A stretch of 64,000 nt of DNA from assembly GCA_946807835.1 (NCBI GenBank), contig OX327699.1:6069001-6133000 (forward strand), in the 5' to 3' direction. The position numbers and the translations under genes were made by a program. The notes under the pieces were generated by a model, which saw only the letters and a program-made list of their open reading frames with translations, was not told the origin of the DNA and searched no databases. Position 1 is the first letter of the stretch; each line of letters starts with the position of its first letter. This DNA comes from Ailanthus altissimus (lineage: Eukaryota; Streptophyta; Magnoliopsida; Sapindales; Simaroubaceae). Shown here in pieces: positions 22,083 through 33,827 of the stretch.

Positions 22083-24009
22083 GTAAGGGAACTTTGCGTG
22101 CAAGAATTTCTAATTAAATTCAGCTTTGTTCAGAGACTTATGTCTCTTAGAGACTGGAATCGAGGACAGCTAGCATTCGAAGATCAGAATTTTCTAATTT
22201 TCTGATGTAAGCACATACGTAATTAAAAGCTTTAATTCAATGCTTTGGCAAAAGCAAAACTAATGGAGCCCACCCTCCAATGATTCTTGAGAAATTTTTT
22301 AATTTGACTTAAAATTTAAATGAAAATAATATTTCAACTAAAGTCAAATTTGTTAGTATATATTAATCAAATACTAAATTCTTTTTTTATTTTATTTTTA
22401 TTCTCAAAAACAAAAAAACAATGAAATCAAAACACTCCCTCACTTTCACTCTCTATATAACTTTTCTTAAATTTTTATAATTTGTAGATCGACTTTAAAG
22501 TCAGTATATTTTAAAAAAATTAACTACAATAATTAAGTGTAAAATTAAAAAAATTAAAAATAAACAAAAATTAGTGAATTTTTATTTTAAATTTAATTTT
22601 ATTATATTTTTAAATTATTTTTTATTTAATTTTTAAAAATATATATGTAGTGTTAATAATATAGAAAGAAGGTTGAAAATGTTTGCAAAATATCAAAAAT
22701 GCAAAAATAATAAAGACAAAAAATTGTAGATTTCGATTATTTTTTGTGAGACACTTGTTGGCGCGTATCTAACGTGTTGAAACTGTGCTCCACACAAACA
22801 GCATATGGTCACAGTGCGATGCGCGCATCGCACGCACTCACCGTGCGCCGCACTATGCCCATAGCTCGCTAGGGCTACATGGCGTCAAGATAAAGCTCCA
22901 CATGACAATTTTTTAATTTTAATTTTTTAATTAATTTTAAAATATAATTTATTTATTAATAATTATTTAAATTAATGTGTAATTTGAAATTATTTTGTCA
23001 TTGTTATATTATATTATATTATTATTTTTTAGTTGTAATATTAGGTTTTTATATATGTTAATAATAATTTTTTTAATTCTATATGCTAATAATTATTTTT
23101 AACTTAATTATTTTTTAGGAAGAAAAATATTTCAAAAGACTACGTGATTATCGAAAATAAGTTCTACCAATCAGTCGTACATACTTACTCAAAGTTATGG
23201 GTCATAGAAAATATAAAAGACAAATTGATAGGTTAAAATATTTAGAATCACATATTTTAGTTATTTTTTGGATGTATCAGATATTCCATTTTCAGGTATT
23301 TTAGCACATAAAAGTTTATGAAGACGCGTACATACCAAAATTTTATATGGAGAATTATGGTTCTAAATAGGTAAAAGACGTATTAGATTCTTCCGTTTAG
23401 AATTTTATTTGATTATTGATTTGAGGATGGATGATTATCCCGTAATAAGTGGGTTAGGTGATAGACTATGGCACAAATACATATTTTACTCCAGGGATTG
23501 CCAATGGGAAATGATTAGCATAACTTTATTTTTGCTCTCTGGGTGCTTTTGCGTTGCTTTCATATTTAGGAGCTCGAGCATCTATTATTACACAAAGAGG
23601 TGTAACCATATTATTCTGTAAGTTCAACCACAATATCGCATCGTCATCATTTTCAAATGGAATAGGTCTCAACTTTATAACACTTGAAGAAATCTCAAAC
23701 TTCAAAGTCATTTTGTAATACATCTGATCAACTCTCAAAAGATGACAAACTTTTCTCTACAATGCTTCATATGTAATATTTTTTTAGAATTACCATGTAC
23801 ATATTTTGATATCTAATGTATCTTTCAAAACCATCACTAGAGCCCTCTTATCTTCCTTTAAAATATATAATGGTCGAAATTTGTAATATGATGATATCAA
23901 CAGCACCTGAAAAAAATTAACGCTATTTTAGTATAATTATATATATAATTAAATTAAAAATATTATAAAATATTAAATATATAAATCTTACATAAATAAA
24001 TTAAAAAAA
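22083..24009. other. AT-rich intergenic spacer with degenerate fragments
   Basis: Mostly poly-A/T-rich DNA. A GC-rich patch at about 22750-22880 stands out (TGCGATGCGCGCATCGCACG, containing the palindrome TGCGATGCGCGCATCGCA). A short open frame at 23526-23738 on the minus strand has a Ser/Asp-rich stretch loosely like the N-terminal part of MULE transposase-type proteins; I do not call it. I see no intact gene. Confidence 0.55.
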
Positions 24010-24300
24010 ATTAGAGAGCCACGTGGCATCGTTGCGCATGCAACATGCTGCTAGGCGAGGCGCTGAAATTGTTGCGGGCAAAGTGCACCTAGGCGCGTAA
24101 CAAGCGAGCCTTGGTGCAGCGTTGGCACGCAACGCAACTTGTTGCATCGCGTGACTTGTTGGGAAACAAGTCGTCCAACTTGTTAAGCAACAAGTTGAAC
24201 AAGTCACGCGTGGTTGCAATAGAGCGGCACATAGGATGGAGTGTGGGCTGAAAAAGGTCAAAATTTATTGTTTTCAACCATTTTCGGTCTTTTTTTGTCA
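24010..24300. repeat. GC-rich island of nested inverted repeats
   Basis: In otherwise AT-rich DNA this island repeats CAACTTGTT-type words. Outer arms GCGTGACTTGTT and AACAAGTCACGC (about 24150-24210) enclose further AACTTGTT/AACAAGTT pairs, so the strand can fold into a branched hairpin. No protein resemblance was seen. It may be the end of a decayed DNA transposon whose other GC-rich end is at about 22750-22880. Confidence 0.6.
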
Positions 24301-24746
24301 CTCACTCTTTTTTAACCTATTTTATACATTAACACTATAATTATACATTTTTAATAATTACATAGAAAATACAACTACTAAATTCAGATAAAAACTTACT
24401 AATTTTCATTAGTTTTTAATTTGTTTTTCTCAATTTATTATTTTTAAGAAAAAATTTGATAACCGATCTATAAGAGAATTTTGGAAAAAAGTTTGTATTG
24501 ATGGAGAGAGAATTGTGAGTGGTATTGAGAGTTGTGAATATAGAGAATAAAAAGAAAAAAAATAAAAAATTAAATAAAAAATAATAAAATTACAATTAAG
24601 GATAAAATGGTTAATATATATTATATTTGGTTAACAAAAATTAAATATTTTGACTTAGGTCAAAAAATATTACTCTCCTTAAATAGTGGTTAAAATAGTA
24701 GTTTGCATTATTCTTATTAGGTTGACTAGAATTTCAACATTATAAA
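24301..24746. other. AT-rich spacer
   Basis: Low-complexity A/T runs and no open frame of note. I see no feature here. Confidence 0.6.
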
Positions 24747-25701
24747 TAGTGGTGGCAAATGGATGTGGTACGGTAGTTAGTGCTGTACAATCAGATTAGG
24801 TGTGATCTGATTTGATTTGCCGGATTAGTTATATTTGATTAAATTGGGTATGATCTAGTTTGATTCACCAAACCGGTTATATTTGATTAGATTGGGTATG
24901 ATTTGGTTATATTCGATTTTTATATTAAGGAGAATTGAATATAACATTTTGTATTAGAAAAATCAATTTGGAATGAGTTTTTATGATTCAGTCCAATTTA
25001 AATTCGTTTTTTGGGTTTAATATAAAAAAATTCACTGTAAATGAAGTTTTAGAGGTTTAAACCTCTGACTTCAAAGCACAAATATAGCCCCGTAGCAACA
25101 AAGCTGTGTTAATTTATGCCTTATAAATATTCTTTTATATAATAAAAAGAATACAAGTTTTCGGGTTATAACCTATCAGTCACAAAAATCCTCCCAACCA
25201 ACTGAGCTAACTATAGTTATCTTATTGATATACAATTTTTTTATTAATCTTACATTTAATATATATAATTTAAAAAAACATATGACAAATTTCAAACCTA
25301 GATAATGAAGAAGTTATTACCTTTAGTCCACCAACTAGACTAAAGCAAGATATGTAATTATTATTATGCATATTTTTTTTTATTCACATTTCAAATACTA
25401 ATAATTAAAAAAAGCGAAGCCTAGCAAAATCAAACTTGAGACATACAATGTGCTATGACACCCACTTAATCATGAGAGCTGAAACTCTTGTTAAAAATAT
25501 TAATAATTTAAACACATGAAAAGATTCAAACCCGTGACCTACAACGTAAAAATAATCTACACTAACCAACAAAGTTATAGATATCTTTAGTGTTAAAATT
25601 ACATTCTATTTTTATTTATCTATATTAAATAATATTAAAAATTATAAAAATTGGTCAATTCGATTTTTCAATTTACAACTTTTGTTTTTTGCCCACCTTT
25701 A
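24747..25701. mobile_element. Possible hAT-like non-autonomous DNA element
   Basis: The left end TAGTGGTGGCAAA and the right end (reversed) TAAAGGTGGGCAAA form imperfect terminal inverted repeats of the GGTGGCAA type common in plant hAT-like MITEs. The subterminal part (24790-24920) repeats ATATTTGATTAgATTGGGTA-like words. The interior carries five tRNA-like units. No transposase frame is present. I could not find a convincing 8-bp target repeat, so the boundaries and class are tentative. Confidence 0.45.
25050..25581 (-). repeat. Five tandem tRNA-like units (A-box/B-box pairs)
   Basis: On the minus strand five segments of about 60-75 nt each carry a D-arm-like A box followed about 25-45 nt later by a T-arm-like B box. 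Clearest: 25152-25216 (TAGCTCAGTTGGTTGGGAGG, then GGTTATAACCCG) and 25517-25581 (TTTGTTGGTTAGTG, then GGTCACGGGTTTGAATC). The others are 25050-25108, 25285-25346 and 25417-25492. Acceptor stems do not pair well and no two units are closely similar, so these are degenerate tRNA-derived units rather than working tRNA genes. AT-rich spacers of 25-75 bp separate them. Confidence 0.6.
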
Positions 25702-26197
25702 CTATATACTACCGTATTATGTTGGGTTGTAATATGCGGCTCAGTGTGTCATACTGACACGAATTTATTATTAACACAGTATAGTCTATGGGTCATGTCT
25801 ATTTTTTTTAAATATTTTATTGGTATATATATATAATAATTTTAATATTTATAATTATGTTTTACAAATATTTTAAATTTTTAGTTGTAATTATTTTAAT
25901 AACAATTAAAATTAATAATTGTAATAATAATTAAGTATAATTTATATTAGATTGAAGATTTGAAATTGTGTTTATAATCATAATTTACAATTTAAAATTA
26001 TAATTCTATTAAAGATAAAAATTTATTTATATTATTTTATTTTTTAAATTTGAAATTATTGGATATAAATACAAAAATTTAATAAAAATGTATTGAAAAT
26101 TATTTTAAGGTTTAATAATTAATTTATGTGTTAGATATTTAATGTTTTATATATTTTAAATATTTTTAACTTTTTTAATTTTTGTAATTATAAATAT
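25702..26197. other. AT-rich spacer
   Basis: Extremely A/T-rich DNA without open frames or recognisable repeats. Confidence 0.6.
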
Positions 26198-26483
26198 TAT
26201 AATAAAAAGATATCAGTGAGAGTTCCAAGGAGTTTCAACCACTAGTTTGCCACCAACTTGAACTTTCACCCTATTTTATTTGTCCAACCTCCTCTATTAC
26301 CTCAATCTCCAGCTTGAGAACTCTTACTCCATCATAAGATGGGTAAGAGTTATGAAGTAAGAAATTGAGGTAACTAAGGAGATTGGACGAGTGAAGTAGA
26401 GTTATGGTTTAAATTAGTGGAGAGAAAATTGTTGGTGGTTGACTGAAACTTCTTGATAACTCTCATTTGTCTCTTTTTATTAC
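26198..26483. mobile_element. Fold-back MITE of about 285 bp
   Basis: The left half (26200-26330) and the reverse complement of the right half (26340-26483) match over almost their full length. Shared blocks include AATAAAAAGA, TGAGAGTT, AGTTTCA, CCACCAAC and TTACCTCAAT. The loop is about 10 bp around CATCATAAGATG. A transcript would fold into a long imperfect hairpin. No coding capacity. Confidence 0.72.
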
Positions 26484-28229
26484 ATATATTATAAAAATAA
26501 AATATTTATAAAAAGTATTTAAAATATCTAAAGAAAATTAAACATCTAAAAATAAAATAAAGAGTATTATCGTGAATATCTTTAAAGTGTCGCCTAATTT
26601 CAGTAATACTCACTAGTTTAAAAATAAATAATCATGTTCAACTGTTAAAAAATATTTTATTAAAATTAATACAATTGAGTGAAAAGATTAAATTAACCTT
26701 TTAGATTTGAAAAGGTAACAAAAAGACTATCTTACCCCTGTACAAAATGCAATAAAAAAATTAACTTACCTTTGTACAACAAAGGAAATGTACAATTTTT
26801 CATAAAAAATTAACTTTTTCATAATAAAAAATATATTTCTTTAAATATATACAATAAAAAATATATTTATACAAGAACAAATAATTTTTTTCCTATACCA
26901 AATCGCGCATTTCATCAAACATATTCAAAGGTGTATTCATCAGAAAAATGAAACATCGTGATCAAGGAAATATATATTCACATGATTCAATAAATAACAA
27001 TAAAACAAAGGTGATATCAATCCAACATTTGCCTTGTCTTTGAATTCAAAGGTGTTAAAGCACCTGTGTCATTATACTCTAATTCTAAGTGGAAGCACGG
27101 CACTGGAAACTTTAATTGACTTTCGTTAAAAAAGCCTAACATATAGTTAAGGTCAAGGTGTTAAATTCTTATCAAGATTGTGCAAAGTTTCAAGAAATCT
27201 AATTTGCAAAGTACAGTTTTTTGCAAACAACATGAAATCGCTAAAGATCATATGACAGTGAAATTTTACTAAAGCTTGTTTGAATTTTAAGATACTTTGT
27301 GTTTGGTTAAAGGCATTTTGAAAAGTCTAAAGTGGAAGTGTGCTTATTAGAGTGTATGTATGTATTATATGTTTATTATAACAAAATATATGTATTTTAT
27401 ACATAAATTAAGTACAGTAAAAATAAAATATTTAATTTTTTAATATAATAAATATATAATTTAAGTCTTATTATTATAATAAAAAAAATTAAAAATTGAG
27501 AATTTATATTAAAAACCTTTGAAATAATAGTGAAGTTCGTCTTAAACAGTATTTATTATTAATTTTAGTACTCAATTATAATAAATTTAAATATTTAAAA
27601 TGACAATATTGATTTCAACAGTATATTTAGCATTTAAACATTTTAATTAATACTTAATCAATAATTTAACTCCTTAAATTATTTAATTAAAACAATAAAA
27701 TTATTTTACTTCTTCTTGAACTACAAAAGCCAAACTTCAAAATGCGTCGATGACTAACCTTAATGGATGAGAAAATAGATGATAAATAGTTAAAACTCTT
27801 TGAAAATAAAGAAAATAACTTTTTGCTTTCAATCCTCTTTTCTTTTGTCGTGCCCTTAACCACCAAATGAAGAGATATTATGGCAATATATATATATATA
27901 TATATAATTGTCAATTTCCGTCCAATTTTGCAAGTCAAAACTTACAGAACCCAAGGATGGCAAACAATTCTTTGCCCATTTAATATATTTCCCATTTGTT
28001 AATTCAAACAAATAAAACATATGCCATGTATTACTATACCGAGCCAACACTCAAGTAAATTGAAAATTGATGTTTTCTTTTCATTTGTTTAATATTCCTC
28101 TCATCACCAAGTCGAGATTCATCCCCACCAAGTAAGGCCATACATTGCAATTTATTTTTTTTCATTAGTTAATTCATTTGTTGACTTTAATAATAATTAA
28201 TAGCAAAACATTTTTGTATTTAAAAAATA
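26484..28229. other. AT-rich intergenic spacer
   Basis: No convincing gene. A short (AT)n tract lies at about 27886-27906. Two small open frames near 27687-28050 lack any recognisable domain and look like chance frames. Confidence 0.6.
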
Positions 28230-29640
28230 ATCTTGATTATCTAATTAACAAGGTCATTTAAGTCAACAAAATATCAAATAACCAAAGGTTTAAATTATGT
28301 CATTTGTCATCGTCTCGTTGGTCAATAATTATTGTTAACTAATTAACATACTTAACACTTAAATTTTGATAAGTACACATTCTGAGAGATTCTGAAACAA
28401 ATGTTTGGTTTATTAAAATTTACTGAATTAAACTATTTAATTCAGTATACTGCCCTAATACACAATGAGTATACTTCATATTGCAGGACTCCTTAGGTTC
28501 ATTTTCGATTTGTCAAATAAAATTTTTTTATGAGTTCATGACAATACCCCATGTACACCCCATAGATATTACGAATTAACTCGTTATATTATACAAGTTC
28601 AGGTCACAACATATACATATAATCCTTCCGTTAATGATATTCTAAAAGAGTAAGGATATAAATCATAAATCTCAAATTCCTATATGTTCATCCATGAACT
28701 TATCTTTAGATTTGTATCTTAATAAACAATATATGCAAAGACTTTTGAGATATTGCTCAACCTTATGAAAATTTTTTTTCTCGGGTTTATTGTTTATGGT
28801 CATAAGACTTCCTGAGATATAATCTCGGAGCATCTAAATATACAACAACTCACCTATGTGAGCTGACAGATTCCATATCTACGAACACTGGACTCTATGA
28901 ACATTGGAATATACCTAGCGAAAAGCAACGGTCAGACCATAAAAGGTCTCTGACATCTGTAGAACTAAGGTATGGTGGATCACTCATAATCTCACCGTAG
29001 TGATGAGGTTAAAGGACTATGAATACTACTCAACTCGAGATGACTTATCATTGACAGTTTCATGGGATGTCTATTGGAGGTTCTCGAGAGTCTATTCATT
29101 ATTCAATCCTTATTGAATACTCGTATGTCTATACGAGCTTCCACTAAGCTCGTGGTCTACTAAAACTAACCATTTAGACTATCCAAATATAAACATACAC
29201 TAATCTATATAAAAAGGTTTCACCGATAGACCCGCATTATTAAAATAGATCATGAATATAGTATTTGACAATAGACTACACAATGATATTTTCTAGCACT
29301 AATTGCAACTTTTTATAACTATGTCATTACTAATATATTCTCAGGTCTTTATCCTATTTCAGATGAGGCTCTAATTCTTTAGATTTCGCTGATTATTATA
29401 ACCTACTAACTCTTAGCAGTGCTAATTTTTAGCATTTATAACTCTCAGCGTTGCTCTAATCTAAACTATTTTAGACCAAATTGAAACTTCTTCAGATCAT
29501 ACAATGTCTGTAACGTTACAAGCATCTTACCATTTAATAAATGTAATTAGCAATTTAATGAAATATTTATTGTATAAATATTAAAATAATATATATATAT
29601 ATATATAAAATGGGATGACACATAAATACAAATCCCAACA
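28230..29640 (-). mobile_element. Ty1/copia-type LTR fragment
   Basis: In minus orientation it starts TGTTGGGATTTG at 29640 and follows the same path as the other family members (GGTCTCTGACAT, ACTCAACTCGAGA, GGACTCTATGAAC). It runs to about the AAGGTCATTTAAG segment (28250), after which similarity fades; roughly the last third of the LTR is missing. More diverged than the copies with exact target repeats. Confidence 0.75.
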
Positions 29641-30646
29641 TAAAGCGTTATTTTACACGTTAGAGTTAACAAAAGATTCCTTAACGGCTGAACATTATTG
29701 TCTATTATCAAATTAGTGGATACTATTGAAATTAGGTGATACCTTAAAGGTATTCACTATAATATCCCAAAAATAAGATATCATAAATTAATTATTAAAC
29801 CTCAAAACAAAATTTTTTAATGATCCTCTTTACACTTCATGGCAATGCCAACGGATGTGCACTAAACTAGAATGATTAGAATAGGTAAAAGTTCAGTTAC
29901 AAGTATTACAACACAATGTTGTAACATGATAATTTTTTGTTTGTGTTGAACCTCTGTCTGTAAAATTATTTGAAATGAACTTTATTGCATTGTTACATCG
30001 TAATTACGATACATCTTCGTCATCACTATTTTGGTAAGGTTAAGAATAAATGTTGTTATTGTTATTTTATGGTGGCTGAGAGTTCAGTTTATAATGATCT
30101 ACAATTTGAAAATTGTAATTGAATAAATAAAAAATTAATAAATAAACAAATAATTGAAGACAATATGAATTTCAAAGAGAGTTGAAATATGGGAGAGAAT
30201 TAGAAGATATTCAAGTTGAGTTAAGAGAATTAGAGAGATTGAGAGAGCAATTGCAAGTAGTTGCCTGTAGCAGCCAACAAAGGCACGTAGCAGCCTTTTT
30301 TTAAATATTAAAAAATATTTTTTTTAAAACATAGATTATGGCCCATAGGTAAGGCCTAATGGGCCAACCGTGCCAGCACGGAATGGCATGGCATAACTTC
30401 GTACCATACCCATAGGTCGTGGCCAGGTTTTCATGCTTGTACCAGTATGATACGAAATTTTTTCATATTGTGTCAGCCTAAGCACAAAAGTCTACTTGAA
30501 TTCATTTTTTGTGGGCCGTGTTAGCTCAATACAACCTACTTACCATGTCTATCTATAAATAGAAAAAATGATTAGTGATCATAATTAGGGGTGGAAAAAT
30601 TTCCCGCGATGTTGGGGCTCGATAGGGACTTGCTCTAAATGGAAAG
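29641..30646. other. Spacer ending in a hAT-like terminal segment
   Basis: No intact gene. 30250-30560 contains GC-richer text (AGGCCTAATGGGCC near 30353) of the kind found at hAT element ends. 30592-30646 starts TTAGGGGTGGAAAAATTTCC, a typical end of a small hAT-like element, and is cut by the copia element at 30647. Confidence 0.45.
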
Positions 30647-32071
30647 TGTGAATGATTTTAAATCTAAGATGCATGCATGTGGGTTTGTGTCTATCATTCA
30701 AATATAGCATATGTATCACATTCATACATGCGCAGCGGATGAGCGAAATACAAATTTCATAATGATAAACACAATTAAACTTTATATGTTATCTCATAAA
30801 TGTAAAATACTTCAAGATTGAGAAATAATACATTGTCAAGCCTTTAGTATATTGTTGAACATGAGTACCCGCCTTGAAGCAACCTGTTCACAATTCTAGT
30901 TCCTCAATACGGTGGGCTTGGAAAGCTAGTATAGCGGCTTTTCCAACAAAAGATTCAACTTTTGGATCCTTGTTTCTACCTTATAGTATGAGTGACCAAA
31001 AATGGAAAGAAAAGTGAAAGATGTGTTTTTACTCTCAACACTTGAGAGAATTTTCTAATACTTAGCCTTTCAAAATTCTCTCTACCATTCAAAACTAATC
31101 CCTTGACCTAATTTTCACTTAATTAATTGAACAACATATTGCTCTTTCATTTGTTTATTATTTTCTTTCATTTTCTCACCTAATGGCATCCATTATGTTT
31201 GCCATTAGTGATTTATTTATTATGTTCTTTCATTTTCTCACCTAATGACATCCATTATGTTTGCCATTAGTATTTTATTTATTATTATTTACAATAAACC
31301 AAATAAAAATAAAACAAAATAGAAAATTATTTAAATGAACTTGGCCTTAATCTAGACCAAATGAGAAAACACTTTCTCATTATTAAGAAACATCTTAAGG
31401 CATATCATTAATAAATGCTACCCATTTATACTTATCATATCATTTAATAAATATTAAACAAATAATTTAATCATATTAAATTATGGTAGAAACACACGAC
31501 AATTAAAATAAAAAATTAATTGTTTAATTTAAATTTAAATAATAATATCATAAATTATTATTATTTTATTCAATAAACATTTTAATGAATAAAATAATGA
31601 TATCATTTATCCAACAAATAAGGTTATTTTAATAATTTTTAAATCAAATAATAATTGGGCCACATGTGCCATATGTCAACATCCTATTGGTCAACAACTA
31701 ATTGTTAACTAATTGATGTACTTAACTCTTAAGTCTTCACATATGCACGATCGGAGAAAAACAGAAGTAAATGTTCGGTCTACTAGAATTTTCTGGATCG
31801 AACTATTCAATCCAGTACTCTTTACCGACACTGTTTATTGCACTATAGCATTTTTGGTCTTTGACTTATTTTCTTTGAATTTTCATCTCAAATAGCTCCA
31901 TTAACTTGAAACCTACAAAATAAAATTAATATATATAAAAATCCATAAATTCACATTCAAAATGAGCAATTATCAAATTAAGAGGGATATAAATCATATA
32001 TATATATATATATAAAAGAGTACACTTTATATTGCGAACTCTTTAGGTCCACTCCTGATTTTTTAGACAGA
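30647..32071 (-). mobile_element. 3' LTR remainder of the copia element
   Basis: The 30647 end (TGTGAATGATTTTAAATC) matches the end of the 5' LTR at 44972 (TGTGAGTAATTTTAAACC). The two LTRs then run in parallel through GCAGCGGATGAGCGAAATAC, AATACGGTGGG and CTTTTCCAACAAAAGATTC. A 186-bp foreign segment (31836-32021) splits it; a 50-bp piece (32022-32071) continues the LTR. The next 1 kb of LTR is missing. Confidence 0.8.
31836..32021 (-). mobile_element. Inverted fragment resembling a Ty3 LTR start
   Basis: On the minus strand this reads TGATAATTGCTCATTTTG followed by a U3-like stretch with ATTTTGTAGGTTTCAAG and GACCAAAAATGC, which resembles the beginning of Ty3 LTRs in this window. It ends in an (AT)n tract. 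It interrupts a copia LTR and lies in the opposite orientation to the Ty3 LTR that starts 50 bp further on. Confidence 0.45.
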
Positions 32072-33822
32072 TCAATGCCCTAAATCGCCTAGGATTTGGC
32101 ACCCTAGCACCGAAAAGTGGCGCCCAGGCGCCAAAACGGGCAGAATGCTTGGCGCCCGGGCGCCAAAGTATGGCGTCCCAGCGCTAGAACCTGTTTTAAC
32201 CCCTATTTTCTTGTCTTAATTTGAAATCTATAAATATACCATTTAGCCATTTTTCATAGGATCAATCAAAAGGAGGCACGGAATTTACAAAAGAGAACAA
32301 AGCTTGAGTTCAAATTTGAAGAGAAGAAAAGATGTCTCTAAGGTTTCTTGAGCATCATTGAAGACATTTAAAGGATTAAAACCTTGGAGACATCCCCAAA
32401 TTCGATTTTCTCTTTCTTTTCTTTTGTATTTTCTCTTTTGTTTAAATTTTCAACTTTGAATAATGTTTGTATCTATGGATTTCTTGATAATTTGGTTATG
32501 GTTGGATTTTTTATGTGATTAAACTTGATTCTAAGGCTTGATGTAGTTTTATTTATATTATGTTTGGATGATTTAGTACATTTTCATGTAATCCATTTAT
32601 GTTTCTCTATGTTTAATGCTTCCGATTGATTGGAAAATGAATTGGTTGTTATGGATTTATGGATTTATGTTTGGGAGAGCTTGACCCATTTATTGGATTT
32701 GAGAGAAACATAATTTTAGGTTGTTATTAAGTTAGGGGGCTAATAACACTTAAGTAATCACCATGGTTTTCTTAAGGATTGCATGTGGTACTCCAAGTGT
32801 TTGATAAAATGTGTGAGAACACTTTGGGTGTGCTATTATGCCTAGGATTTCATTTGACGCTTGGGAGAAGTAATGAAATTAATTCTTGGGTAATCAATTT
32901 AAGGGTTGCGTAATGCATGTATATGTAAACAAGTTAGATAGGATGTCAACTTGAATATGTATGCATAGTATCTCATTCAACACTCAGGAGAGGGAATGAG
33001 ATTAGTCTTAAGTCTTTGATTAATGAATTGAACGAAATGCTAGATAGAAAGAATAAAATGAAATCAATGCTCTAGGATCCTATTTTTATAGAATTCACCA
33101 TATCGCAAGATTATAAGTTTTTGTTAAATTATATGTTCTATGACTTGATGGAACTCTATTGAATAATATGTGTTGATGCTTTTTTGTGATTAATAACTAT
33201 TTGATGTTGATTCATTTATGCTTTTTATGTGTTTAATGCTTCTAATTGCATTGGGAAATGGATTGGATGATTTATACATTTGGGTTATGTGCTTGGAAAA
33301 GTTTAATCCATATGTTGGTTGTAAAAAGTATAGCTTTGAGTTTCTTGAGTTGGAAGACTAATGAACTTAGAGTAATCGCGTAAGGGTAGCTTAATGTATG
33401 CATGTATAACGGGTTAGATAGGGATATCAACTTGGTTGTATATGCATAATATCTCATTCGGCACTCAGGAGAGGGAATGAGATTAATCATACACCCTGGA
33501 CTAATGAATATATAAAATTGGTTGTTGATCATTAATGACAAAGACCATAGGAACAATAAAGGAAAACCAAGTCCTTAGAACCCCATTGCCATAGATCTCT
33601 CATCTCTTTAATTTGCCAAGTTATTTAGTTTTAAGTTGCTTTTAATTCAATAATTCATCTTGCCTTTTAGATTAGCCTAGATAAAGTTAGGTTGTCAACA
33701 TTATAGTATTTAGCATTAATTTAGGACACAATTCTTGTGGGAACGATACTCACTCATCACTTTATTACTTGTTCACAACCCGTGCACTTACGGTATAAAT
33801 TCGCGTGTGTATAATTTTACGA
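32072..33822 (+). mobile_element. Ty3/gypsy LTR, 5' end missing
   Basis: It has GC-rich inverted units at 32118-32166, a TATA box at 32229-32236 (TATAAATA), a long AT-rich middle with two diverged copies of a roughly 450-bp block (about 32740-33040 and 33330-33600, sharing AGGAGAGGGAATGAGATTA), and the conserved 3' phrase GTGGGAACGATACTC (33737-33751) before CGTGCACTTACG. No TG-start is visible at the left, so the first part is lost or inverted. Confidence 0.68.
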
Positions 33823-33827
33823 ACACA

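Noticed and set aside
23526..23738. MULE transposase fragment
   Set aside because: The resemblance is weak (one short frame, no catalytic motif); mentioned only as context for the spacer.
25152..25216. Functional tRNA gene
   Set aside because: A- and B-box words are good but acceptor and anticodon stems do not pair convincingly; kept as a tRNA-like unit only.
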